64,000 nt of DNA from contig JABTVA010000009.1 of NCBI GenBank assembly GCA_015075075.1, positions 1 to 64,000 of the forward strand, given 5' to 3'. Origin of the DNA: Deltaproteobacteria bacterium (GTDB lineage Bacteria > Desulfobacterota > GWC2-55-46). Shown piece by piece: positions 1-8,047 of the stretch. A model generated the notes under the pieces. That model did not search any database and was not told the origin of the DNA. It saw only the letters and a program-made list of their open reading frames with translations. How positions within the stretch are numbered: the first letter of the stretch is position 1; the number at the start of each line of letters is the position of its first letter. A program made the position numbers and the translations under genes.

Positions 1-75
1 TTACTTTTCGTGTACGCCGGAGTGTCCAGCGACGTAGCCTTCGACGCAGATGGGCTTTTTGAGCAGCCTGTTAGT
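1..75 (+). repeat. Family A intergenic repeat, partial copy at window edge
   Basis: The first 75 bases closely match the right part of the longer copy at 47887-48009: both share the GTACGCC core, the stretch GACGTAGCCTTCGACGCAGA and an end resembling CTTTTTcAGCAGCCTGTTA. Nothing in it looks coding. The left part lies outside the window. It is one of four recognisable copies here and is probably a small non-autonomous inverted-repeat element. Confidence 0.75.
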
Positions 76-87
76 CTGATTTCATGT

Positions 88-130
88 AAAAGGCCCTGTC
101 CGGGCTCCGGACAGGGCCTTTCTTTTTCCA
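88..130. terminator. Bidirectional rho-independent terminator
   Basis: Perfect 15-bp arms (89-103 and 107-121, AAAGGCCCTGTCCGG) surround a 3-base loop. The + side continues into CTTTTTCC; the - side has only a short T stretch. It lies 3' of the VOC gene and may also end a + strand transcript entering from outside the window. Confidence 0.75.
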
Positions 131-145
131 GGCGGACTTCCCGGC

Positions 146-505
146 TCATCTCGCTTCCTTGCTGTCCTCCCATATGCCGAAGGTATTCCCTTCCGTGTCG
201 AGGCATATGGCATAGTAGCCCATGCCTGGCACGGCCTTTTTCGTAACCAGCGTCTTTCCTCCCAGCGCCTTTGCCTTTTCCATGAAATCGTCTATTGAGC
301 TCACGTCAATGTAGTTGGTGATGGTCTGCTTCGGGCTTTCCCTCCGCATGAGGCCGCCGCCTATGGGTTTTTCGCCGGTCGTGTTTATGAGCCAGTATTC
401 CATTCCGGGTATCTTTTCGATCTGCCAGCCGAACATGTCGTAATAGAACCTCCGCGCCCTGTCTGGGTCGTCGGCTGGTATCTCGAAATGCACTACCGTG
501 GGCAT
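146..505 (-). CDS. VOC family (glyoxalase/dioxygenase-like) protein
   Basis: A 119-residue single-domain vicinal-oxygen-chelate protein. The N-terminus has the family pattern 'VVHFEIPADDPDRARRFY' (His6 a likely metal ligand), an FGW turn follows, and the C-terminus has 'DTEGNTFGIWE', where the Glu is the usual last ligand. The whole length fits one VOC domain made of two beta-alpha-beta-beta-beta halves. I chose the ATG at 505 because a purine-rich stretch (AAAGGGGGG) lies just upstream and homology starts there; the open frame extends further but that part is not family-like. Members of this subgroup are often annotated as glyoxalase or bleomycin-resistance-like; the substrate cannot be read from sequence. 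It appears monocistronic, with a strong hairpin downstream. Confidence 0.85.
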   Translation of the reverse strand: MPTVVHFEIPADDPDRARRFYYDMFGWQIEKIPGMEYWLINTTGEKPIGGGLMRRESPKQTITNYIDVSSIDDFMEKAKALGGKTLVTKKAVPGMGYYAICLDTEGNTFGIWEDSKEAR

Positions 506-654
506 GGGCGCCCCCCTTTCATAAGGCCATAATACAAATCTAACCGGAAAAGCTGCCTTGTCAACGGGAGGGGGACCTGATTGCATCCTGGCCGTAAACC
601 ATCGAGGACGGAGGGGCATGGAGATGATATGACACCGCTAAAGCGCCGCGTAAG

Positions 655-764
655 GGTTGGAGCTGCAAGGAGTCGACAATTGAGTAATGAGGCGTGCTTT
701 TATATTACGCGGAGCGTCCGACCTTTGAAGACGACGCATTCAAGGGCTTTTTCGAAGCCTGCTA
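655..764. repeat. Family A repeat, diverged copy
   Basis: Shares AATGAGGCGT(A/G)CTTTT, an inverted TACGC core and the end GGgCTTTTTCgAaGCCTGCTA with the 47887-48009 copy, but is clearly diverged. It abuts the 3' end of the YdcF-like gene. The rest of 506-761 shows no gene that I can support. Confidence 0.5.
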
Positions 765-1373
765 CACGCTCCTCGCTGCGACGGCCCTGGCAAGGCCCGG
801 TTCGCCGAGTATCGCGAACCTGCCCATGTACCAGTAATATTTCAGGAACTCTATTGCCAGAAGGCCGAGTCCCTTTCCGCCGTACCATTTGTCTATCTCG
901 AAGCTGGCGGTTGATACGCTGTAAGGCTCTATCCGGACGCCGGGCATGACCTTGACGAAGGTGTAATGGGCCCTTTTAATGTGATAGCCGGAGGTTATGA
1001 GGACCATCGATTTAAACCCCCTCTCCTCCATTATCCTTCTCACCTCGAGGGCGTTCTCATATGTGCTCTTTGAGAATTTTTCGAGCACTATGCTCGGGCG
1101 CTCGACCAAATTCACCTGGTTAAGGTATATGGAGTCGAGGTCCGCGTCCGCGTGGACCCCGCTCAATATCAGCACCCCCCCCTTGCCTTGCCGTAGAAGC
1201 GACAGCCCCTCTGCCGTCCTCCCTCGCCCCCCGGTAAGGACGACTATCGCGTCGGCCCCCGTGCCTGCCTGCCTGTAGGCCCTCGTGTCGTCGACGAAAT
1301 CGAGGAAGAGCGAGACGACTACCGAAAACGCCGCGATAACGGCTATTAATATGACAGTGCCCCTTCTTTTCAT
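762..1373 (-). CDS. YdcF family (DUF218/SanA-ElyC-like) membrane-anchored protein
   Basis: A 203-residue protein with one N-terminal membrane segment (about residues 7-25) followed by a DUF218 domain: 'ADAIVVLTGG' near residue 40, the conserved 'SKSTYENALEVRRIM' around 100 and 'SGYHIKRA' around 130. DUF218 proteins such as E. coli SanA and ElyC are inner-membrane proteins with the domain facing the periplasm and are linked to envelope or peptidoglycan-precursor homeostasis; the biochemical reaction is not established. The length is usual for the short form. The gene is divergent from rpmB, so the 120 bp between them should hold both promoters. Its 3' end touches a diverged repeat. Confidence 0.85.
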   Translation of the reverse strand: MKRRGTVILIAVIAAFSVVVSLFLDFVDDTRAYRQAGTGADAIVVLTGGRGRTAEGLSLLRQGKGGVLILSGVHADADLDSIYLNQVNLVERPSIVLEKFSKSTYENALEVRRIMEERGFKSMVLITSGYHIKRAHYTFVKVMPGVRIEPYSVSTASFEIDKWYGGKGLGLLAIEFLKYYWYMGRFAILGEPGLARAVAARSV

Positions 1374-1494
1374 AGCTCTTAAGGACAGAACCTGCCCCGT
1401 GTCATTCTATCCCATGTACCTGCCTAAAAAAAACTTGCAAAACCAGCTCCCTTGTGATAAATATATCAGTTCAAACATTTTTGGAGGTAATAAC

Positions 1495-1686
1495 ATGGCA
1501 GGCACATGTGAGATATGCGGGAAGGGCCCTTCGTTCGTCAACAACTTAAGCCTTGCGAACAACAAGATCAAGCGGAGATGGAACGCCAACCTTCAGCAGG
1601 TGAAGGCCTTCCATAACGGCAGGGTGAAGAAGATAAAGGTCTGCAGCAGGTGCATCCGCTCGGGGGCCGTAGTAAAGGCCGCCTGA
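1495..1686 (+). CDS. rpmB: 50S ribosomal protein L28
   Basis: A 63-residue basic protein, the size and pattern of bacterial L28: 'CEICGKGP' at the N-terminus, 'SLANNKIKRRWNANLQ' in the middle and 'KVCSRCIRSGAV' near the end. The two C-x2-C pairs mark the zinc-binding (C+) form. The start at 1495 is fixed by a GGAGG at 1483-1487, seven bases upstream; an upstream extension of the open frame is not L28-like. The gene stands alone and is followed by a clear terminator, so it is probably transcribed from its own promoter in the AT-rich stretch at about 1430-1480. Confidence 0.97.
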   Translation: MAGTCEICGKGPSFVNNLSLANNKIKRRWNANLQQVKAFHNGRVKKIKVCSRCIRSGAVVKAA

Positions 1687-1706
1687 CGACCGCGTCTTAT
1701 TGACAG

Positions 1707-1735
1707 GCCTGCCGCCTATGCGGCAGGCTTTTATA
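1707..1735 (+). terminator. rpmB terminator
   Basis: Perfect 9-bp stem GCCTGCCGC (1707-1715) / GCGGCAGGC (1720-1728), 4-base loop, then TTTTATAATATT. It begins 20 bases after the rpmB stop. Confidence 0.9.
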
Positions 1736-1738
1736 ATA

Positions 1739-1851
1739 TTGTTGAAAAGTCTATTCATGGCGTCGCTCTTCAAAATTGTCACTGCGGCGTACAGAAAGTA
1801 CGCCTCATTCTTCATTTTCGACTCTGCATCTTGACTTTTGAGCAGCCTGAA
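1739..1851 (-). repeat. Family A repeat, inverted copy
   Basis: The reverse complement matches the 47887-48009 copy over its length: an end like CAGGCTGCTcAAAAGTC, then GAATGAGGCGTACTTTC, GTACGCCGCAGTGA and a far end resembling GAcTTTTcAaC. It sits tail-to-tail between rpmB and the broken ridA gene. Confidence 0.7.
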
Positions 1852-1882
1852 CGCAAAGATCGAATTTTGTGCTGCCTTAACC

Positions 1883-2244
1883 TTATCGCCGGAGCACCGT
1901 GACCAAGTCTATCTCCACCTCTACCCTCAAGCGCGTTCACCCCGAGGTCGTTCCCTGGCCGGAAAGGTGAAAAAGAACTCGCCGTAACGCTGTCATCCTG
2001 CTGAACATGGCGAGGTCTGAAAGGTACACCGTCGTTCTTCTACGACGTCCTGTTTCCTCCGGCGCCTGCCTCCTGAGTGACAGCCCCTGATATTGAGCAC
2101 CGCCCGGTCTGCCCCACGCCCGCGACTGGTTCCCGGTTGCCAGCCGGCCCATGGGTATCTGCCCGAGACGAAGATGGCGGCCCCGCCCTTACGCCCCTGC
2201 GAATAGGCCCAGTACGCGCCTTCACGGCCTTGGCCTCTTTTCAT
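1883..2244 (-). pseudogene. ridA: RidA family enamine/imine deaminase, frame broken by many indels
   Basis: No single frame is open, but switching frames restores a RidA (YjgF/YER057c/UK114) protein of about 120 codons: 'GPYSQGVRAG', 'AIFVSGQIPMGPATGELV', 'VLNNIGAVLTEAG', 'TTVYLSDLAMFSRMNSVYGEFF' and the end 'VEVEIDLVTVL'. RidA hydrolyses reactive 2-aminoacrylate-type intermediates from PLP enzymes such as threonine dehydratase. The ATG at 2244 follows a GGAGA and lies 42 bp after the natural stop of rel, the common rel-ridA arrangement. I count roughly one indel per 20-40 bases, mainly in runs of G or C (for example GGGCC for GGGCCC), with few substitutions. That pattern favours a low-quality consensus stretch over true decay. 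Confidence 0.8.
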
Positions 2245-2286
2245 CGGATTCTCCTTCCACGCCCCGCAGCAGCGCTTTAATTTGGT

Positions 2287-4452
2287 TCAGTGGACGCCCT
2301 CGACCTCGGCTTCCTGTGGCTCTGCCTTTATCCTTTCACCGACGCCTTCTTTATTCTCTCGAGCGGATATGATGTCGCCCTTAAGGTGGTCTGAGTCGCC
2401 CACCCCACCTGAAGGTGCAGACCGCCTTGCTGTCCTGGTCGTCCTTATGTCCGGGCGCTCGATATGTTAAGCGTTTATTGTTTTATATGTTATCACCGGG
2501 CCAAAAGGCCTTTCGTTCCTGCAGACCACCGATGCTTACAGGGCCCTTGCGGACTTGACTTCCGGGTCCCACGCGACCCTATCCTCCTGTCCTGTCGAGT
2601 ATGGAGGATGGGCAGCTGACAGCGTGGACGCGACGCTCTGGCCGTGGGTGATGTAGCCCTCTATCTCGTCGCCGGGGAGCGGGTTGCAGCATCTTGCGAA
2701 GCGCACAAGCACGTCCTCGACGCCCCGGACTATGATGGCGCTCCTGTCCTTGTCGCCGGGCTTCCACTTGTCGAACATCCTCCTGAAGGAGAACTTCTGG
2801 CGATCGCGGAGCTTATCGGGCGGCAGGAGCTTTCCGAGCACCTGGGCAGCGGATATCTTCCCGTAGCCGACGGAGGCGAGGAGGCTCTCGGCGCTCTGCA
2901 CCCCGAACCCTGCGGCGATCTTCTCGAACTCCTCGGATTTCAGGAGCTTCCCGGGTTCGAGGCCGTGCCTTGCAAGATCCTTTTCGAGTATCTCCTTCCC
3001 GAGGGAGATTGACTTTGCCCTTTCCTCGGTCTTTATCCACTGGCGTATCCTGGCCTTGGCGCGGGAGCTTACGACGAACTTGAGCCAGTCCTTCGAGGGG
3101 GTGTGGCTCTGCGAGGTTATAATCTCGATGATGTCGCCGTTACGGAGCCTGTATTTCAAGGGCACCATCTTGCCGTTCACCTTTGCGCCGGAGCAGGTGT
3201 TCCCTATGTCGGTATGGACCGAGTATGCGAAATCCACCGGGGTCGCGCCGAGCGGGAACTGCTTTATGTCTCCCTTGGGCGTGAAGACGAAGACCTCCTC
3301 CGGGAAGAGGCCGACCTTGAGGGAGTCCATGAACTCGTCCGAGTCCTTCAGGTCCATCTGGAACTCGAGGAGCTGCCTGAGCCACGCGAAGCTCTTGTCG
3401 TCCTTGCCCTCGGGCTCCCTCCCCTCCTTGTACCTCCAGTGGGCGGCGATGCCGTACTCGGCGACCCTGTGCATCTCCTCGGTCCGTATCTGCACCTCCA
3501 TCCTCACCCCGTAGGGGCCGACGACGGTCGTATGGAGGGACTGGTACATGTTGAGCTTCGGGATGGCGATATAGTCCTTGAACCTGCCGGGGACGGGCTT
3601 CCATGCGGAGTGTATGACGCCGAGGACGCCGTAGCAGTCCCTGAGGGTCTTCACTATCACCCTGAAGGCCATTATGTCGTATATCCTGTCGAACTCGACG
3701 TCCTGCTCCTTCATCTTCTTATAGATGCTGAAGAGGTGCTTCGGCCTGCCGCTCACGTCGCCCTCGACGCCGTTCTCCCTGAGCCTGGCCTCTATCTGCT
3801 CCTTCACCGTCTCGATGAAGTTTTCCTTTATGTTCAGGGCGCTCGCGAGCTTTTCTTTAAGGTCGGCATAGCTCTCGGATTCGAGGTACATGAAGGCAAG
3901 GTCCTCGAGCTCGGTCTTTATCCAGCCGATGCCGAGGCGGTTGGCGAGCGGCGCGTAGATGTCGAGGGTCTCCTGGGCGATCTTCCTTTGCTTTACCGGG
4001 TCGAGCGAGCCGAGGGTCCTCATGTTATGGAGCCGGTCCGCGAGCTTTATGAGGATGACCCTGATGTCGCGGCCCATGGCCAGGACCATCTTCCGGAAGT
4101 TCTCGGCCTCGTGGTCGGCCTTCTTCTCGAAGGTCATGCGGCTCAACTTGGTAAGCCCGTCCACCAGGCCGGCTATCTCGGCGCCGAAGAGCTCCTCTAT
4201 CCTCTCGATGGTCGTGTGGGTGTCCTCGACCGTATCGTGGAGGAGGCCTGTGGCCACGCTCTGCGAGTCCATCCTCAAATCAGCGAGGATATTCGCCACC
4301 TCGAGCGGGTGCGTGAGATAGGGCTCCCCTGACTGCCTTATCTGCCCCTGGTGGATGACGCCCGAGACCACATAGGCCTTTTTTATGAGCTCCAGGTCGG
4401 CATTGGGGCTGTATGAGGCCACCTTCTCCAGTATGTTCTCCAGCCTGACCAT
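2287..4452 (-). CDS. rel: RelA/SpoT-type (p)ppGpp synthetase/hydrolase, frameshifted in the C-terminal region
   Basis: Bifunctional Rel enzyme that makes and degrades (p)ppGpp. The order is HD hydrolase domain (about 25-180; His72-Asp73 in 'LLHDTVED'), synthetase domain (about 230-350; 'WKPVPGRFKDYIAIPKLNMYQSLHT' region and 'EVQIRTEEMHRVAEYGIAAHW' region), TGS domain (about 385-445; 'VFVFTPKGDI') and a Cys-rich element ('ARCCNPLPGDEI'). The first frame stops at 2536, but the ACT domain continues in other frames ('VHAVSCPS-ILDRTGG', 'RNERKGLLA', 'DSKAVCTF', 'SDHLKG', 'ALERIKK') to a natural stop at 2287. This gives about 720 residues, the usual length. At least five indels lie between 2300 and 2650. 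The gene diverges from the PBP1A gene; ridA follows. With the indels regarded as artefacts it would be a normal housekeeping rel. Confidence 0.93.
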
Positions 4453-4591
4453 ATAGTATCAATTTAACCTAATAAACTCCCTTTTTCAATAGACAAGGGG
4501 CGCCGTTTGCGTGCCCCAACTGGCATGAAGGCTTGCTCGCGGGGTAATTGCGATTGCCTTCGCTCCCCCTTTTCTGTTATTATTTTCATCT

Positions 4592-6976
4592 ATGAAGTTC
4601 CTCAGGAAATCGCTCTATTTCGTCATGGCCGCGGTAATCCTGGGCTTCGGGACGTACTGGTACTTTACCCGCGACCTCCCGCCGCTCGACACCATCCAGG
4701 ACTATAACCCCAACCTGGTCACAAAGGTCCTCTCGCACGACGGCAGGCTCATAGGCGAGTTTTATATAGAGCGCAGAGTCATAGTGGGCCTCGACCAGGT
4801 GCCGGCCCATCTGATAAACGCCTTCATCGCCGCCGAGGACGCCGGGTTCTACGAACACGAGGGGATAAGCTACTCGAGCATATTCAGGGCTTTTCTCAAG
4901 AACCTCCAGGCGGGCCGTGTCGTCCAGGGCGGCTCCACCATAACCCAGCAGGTCGCGAAGAGCTTCTTCCTATCCTCGGAGAGAAAGATATCGAGGAAGG
5001 TCCGCGAGGCCGTAATGGCCTTCAGGATAGAAAAGAACCTCAACAAGGAGGAGATACTCCACCTCTACCTCAACCAGATATACCTCGGGAGCGGCGCATA
5101 CGGCATACAGGCCGCTTCCGAGGCCTACTTCGGCAAGGACGTAAGCGGGCTCACGCTTTCCGAGTCCGCGCTCCTCGCCGGGCTCCCCAAGGCGCCGAGC
5201 AAGTATTCGCCATACGAGAACATGGAGCTTGCAAGGAAAAGGCAGGCGTACGTCCTCGACAGGATGGTCGAGACGAATCACCTTACGCGGGACGAGGCGG
5301 ACAGGGCGTATGCCGAGCCCCTTAAGCTCGTGCCGAGACGGTCGGAGAGCCTGTGGGTGGGACCGTACTTCACGGAGGAGGTCAGGAAGCACCTTGAGGC
5401 GAAGTACGGGAGCGAGCTCCTCTACAGGGGCGGCCTCGAAGTGCATACGACACTCGACGTAGAGATGCAGAGGGCCGCGAACACGGCGGTGGACATGGGG
5501 CTCCGAGAGCACGACAAGCGGCGCGGCTTCAGGGGCCCCGTAAGGAAGCTCAAGACCGAGGAGGAAGCCGGGGCATTCAGGAAGGAGATGGAAAAGAAGC
5601 TCCTCCACGACCCGCCCGGGCCGGGGAAATACTACCTTGCCGTCGTCAAGTCGTTCAGCGACAGGGACAGGAGCCTCTCGGTCGATATAGGAGGGAGGGC
5701 CGGCATAATCCAGGCCCAGGACATGCAGTGGGCAAGGCTCTATAACCCGACACGCGAGCCGGACGGCGGAAGGCAGGAGGACCTCCGGAAGATACTCAAG
5801 GCCGGCGACGTCGTGCAGGTCGCGGTAAAGGCCGTGCCCGAGAACGCGGCTGCGCCGCTCGAGCTCAGGCTCGAACAGGAGCCCCTTGCGCAGGCCGCGC
5901 TCCTCGCGATGGAGCCGGAGACCGGGGCGGTCAAGGCGATGGTCGGCGGCTTCGATTACTCCAAAAGCCAGTTCAACAGGGCCATGCAGGCCCAGAGGCA
6001 GCCTGGCTCGGCCTTCAAGCCCGTCATATACACGGCTGCGATGGACAGCGGCCTTACTCCGGCGAGCATCGTAATGGACTCCCCTGTCGTCTTCGAGGAC
6101 ACTGAAAAAGAGGACTCCTGGAGGCCCAGGAACTACGACGAGCAGTTCTTCGGCCCGACCACCGTCAGGGAGGCCATAGCGAGGTCCAGGAACGTCATAA
6201 CCATAAAAGTGCTCAGGCAGATCGGCATAAGGCAGGCGCTCAATTACGCGAGGCTCCTGGGAATAAACTCGCCGCTTGCGGGCGACCTCTCCCTTGCCCT
6301 CGGCTCGTCCGCTGTCACTCTCCAGGAGCTGACGGTCGCGTTTTCAACTCTGGCAAACCTCGGAGTAAAGCCGGCCCCGTTGCTCGTCACAAGGGTCGCA
6401 GACCGGACGGGCCGCGTCCTCGAGGTGACGGAGCCTTTTTCGACGCCGGTCATAAGCCCGCAGACCGCCTATATCATGACGAGCCTCCTTCAGGGGGTCG
6501 TGGAATCCGGGACCGGCATTAGGGCCCGGGCCCTCGGCCGGCCCGCTGCCGGAAAGACCGGCACGACCAACAACCTGAACGACGCGTGGTTCATAGGCTA
6601 TGTGCCGGGGCTTGCGGCTGGGGCCTGGGTGGGTTATGATGATGAAAAGCCCCTGGGAAGCAAGGAGACCGGCTCCAGGGCCGCTCTCCCCATATGGCTG
6701 GGCTTCATGTCCGGGGCGCTTGCCGGGACCCCGGCAAACGGGTTCCCGGTCCCCGAGGGCCTGGAATTCGCCAGGATAGACCCGGCATCGGGCCTCCTGG
6801 CCAATGATTCCACAAAGGACGCCGTCTTCGAGGTCTTCAAGTCCGGGACGGCACCGGTTGAATTATCGCCCGTCCGGAACATCGGCGGGCCATCGGACTT
6901 CTTCATGATAGACACGGACACGGAACCGGCCCCTCTTCCGAGGACCAGGCCCGATGAAACCGAGTTCATGGACTGA
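4592..6976 (+). CDS. mrcA: Penicillin-binding protein 1A (bifunctional transglycosylase/transpeptidase)
   Basis: A 794-residue class A PBP that polymerises and cross-links peptidoglycan at the outer face of the inner membrane. It has an N-terminal membrane anchor (about 5-26), then a GT51 transglycosylase domain (about 55-230) with 'EDAGFYEHEG', 'QGGSTITQQVAK' and 'LYLNQIYLGSGAYG'. A transpeptidase domain follows (about 430-720) with all three active-site motifs: 'GSAFKP' (SxxK), 'SRN' and 'KTGTT'. An OB-like linker of roughly 100 residues sits between the domains (around 315-410), as in Ponceau/MrcA proteins. The length is in the normal range. It is the first of two closely spaced + strand genes (moaA begins 6 bp after its stop) and diverges from rel. 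Confidence 0.95.
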   Translation: MKFLRKSLYFVMAAVILGFGTYWYFTRDLPPLDTIQDYNPNLVTKVLSHDGRLIGEFYIERRVIVGLDQVPAHLINAFIAAEDAGFYEHEGISYSSIFRAFLKNLQAGRVVQGGSTITQQVAKSFFLSSERKISRKVREAVMAFRIEKNLNKEEILHLYLNQIYLGSGAYGIQAASEAYFGKDVSGLTLSESALLAGLPKAPSKYSPYENMELARKRQAYVLDRMVETNHLTRDEADRAYAEPLKLVPRRSESLWVGPYFTEEVRKHLEAKYGSELLYRGGLEVHTTLDVEMQRAANTAVDMGLREHDKRRGFRGPVRKLKTEEEAGAFRKEMEKKLLHDPPGPGKYYLAVVKSFSDRDRSLSVDIGGRAGIIQAQDMQWARLYNPTREPDGGRQEDLRKILKAGDVVQVAVKAVPENAAAPLELRLEQEPLAQAALLAMEPETGAVKAMVGGFDYSKSQFNRAMQAQRQPGSAFKPVIYTAAMDSGLTPASIVMDSPVVFEDTEKEDSWRPRNYDEQFFGPTTVREAIARSRNVITIKVLRQIGIRQALNYARLLGINSPLAGDLSLALGSSAVTLQELTVAFSTLANLGVKPAPLLVTRVADRTGRVLEVTEPFSTPVISPQTAYIMTSLLQGVVESGTGIRARALGRPAAGKTGTTNNLNDAWFIGYVPGLAAGAWVGYDDEKPLGSKETGSRAALPIWLGFMSGALAGTPANGFPVPEGLEFARIDPASGLLANDSTKDAVFEVFKSGTAPVELSPVRNIGGPSDFFMIDTDTEPAPLPRTRPDETEFMD

Positions 6977-6982
6977 ATTCTC

Positions 6983-7978
6983 ATGCAGCCTCTTGTAGAC
7001 TCATACGGGCGGAGGATCGATTACCTCCGGATTTCGGTAACCGACCGCTGCAACCTCCGCTGCGTCTACTGCATGCCGCCCGAGGGCATTGACCTTGCCG
7101 AGCCCGAGCACATCCTGAGGTATGAGGAGATACTGAGGCTCGCGAGGATCGCCGCCAGGGGCGGGGTTACGAAGGTCAGGGTCACCGGAGGGGAGCCGCT
7201 CGTAAGGAAGGGCATCGTCGATTTCCTCAGGGACCTCGCCTCAATACCGGGCATAGAGGACCTGAGCCTTACGACCAACGGGGTGCTCTTGAAGGAATAC
7301 GCCCGCAAGCTCAGGGAGGCCGGGCTCAAGCGGATAAACGTGAGCCTTGATTCGCTGAAGCGCGAGAGGTTCGCGGCAATGACCAGGGGCGACAGGCTTT
7401 CGGAGGTGCTCGAAGGGCTCGACGAGGCCCAGAGCGCCGGGCTTACGCCGGTCAAGATAAACATGGTCGTCATAAAGGGCTTCAACGACGACGAGATAGT
7501 CGATTTCGCCCTCATCTCGAAGGAGAAGCCCTACCATGTAAGGTACATAGAGTACATGCCCTTCAACACCCAGGAGGGCTGGCAGAGGGAGAAGTGCCTG
7601 ACCGCCGGGGAGATCAAGGAGCGCATAGAGGCCGCGCTCGGGCCGCTTGAGCCCGTTTCCGACGCCCGGGACGGCGCCGGGCCCGCGAGGAGGTTCAGGT
7701 TCAAGGGCGCTCCCGGGGAGATTGGCCTCATAAGCCCCGTCTCAGAGCACTTCTGCGGCTCATGCAATAGGCTCCGCCTCACCTCCGACGGGAAGCTCAG
7801 GACCTGTCTCTTCTCGGATACCGAAGCCGACCTCCGCACCCCGTTGAGGGACGGCTCCACGGATGAGGAAATCGAAAGGATACTCGTTGCCGCGGTCAGG
7901 GAAAAGCCCAAGGGGCACACGATAAACGAGAACATTTTCAAAAAATGCAGCAGGACGATGAGCCTCATAGGCGGGTAA
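6983..7978 (+). CDS. moaA: GTP 3',8-cyclase MoaA (molybdenum cofactor biosynthesis)
   Basis: Radical SAM enzyme that converts GTP to 3',8-cyclo-GTP, the first step of molybdopterin synthesis. The 331 residues show the SAM-cluster motif C-x3-C-x2-C ('CNLRCVYC', Cys23/27/30), 'VTGGEPLVRK', and the second 4Fe-4S cluster ligands near the C-terminus ('HFCGSCNRLRLTSDGKLRTC'). The conserved terminal Gly-Gly ('SLIGG') needed for catalysis is present. No other moa genes are nearby. It is probably co-transcribed with the PBP1A gene, from which it is separated by only 6 bp, although the functions are unrelated. No Moco riboswitch can fit in that gap. Confidence 0.96.
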   Translation: MQPLVDSYGRRIDYLRISVTDRCNLRCVYCMPPEGIDLAEPEHILRYEEILRLARIAARGGVTKVRVTGGEPLVRKGIVDFLRDLASIPGIEDLSLTTNGVLLKEYARKLREAGLKRINVSLDSLKRERFAAMTRGDRLSEVLEGLDEAQSAGLTPVKINMVVIKGFNDDEIVDFALISKEKPYHVRYIEYMPFNTQEGWQREKCLTAGEIKERIEAALGPLEPVSDARDGAGPARRFRFKGAPGEIGLISPVSEHFCGSCNRLRLTSDGKLRTCLFSDTEADLRTPLRDGSTDEEIERILVAAVREKPKGHTINENIFKKCSRTMSLIGG

Positions 7979-8047
7979 TCCGGGCTCATCCTTATCATTC
8001 GGGGCCGGACGGCCCGCGTTTAGCGTCAATGGTGGGAACGGTTTGAG

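Noticed and set aside
581-949. Open frame on the + strand over the YdcF-like gene 3' end
   Set aside because: Antisense to a recognisable protein and crosses a repeat; no motif.
1285-1494. N-terminal extension of L28
   Set aside because: A strong ribosome-binding site at 1483-1487 and family homology both start the protein at 1495; the upstream part overlaps the divergent promoter region.
3103-4332. Open frame of 409 codons on the + strand opposite rel
   Set aside because: It is a mirror of rel codon bias (Gly/Leu/Val/Glu-rich, no motifs). Similar antisense frames occur opposite ilvD/ilvB (26083-27465), purF (39236-40309), purL (40472-41548) and resB (61364-62395), all without family resemblance.
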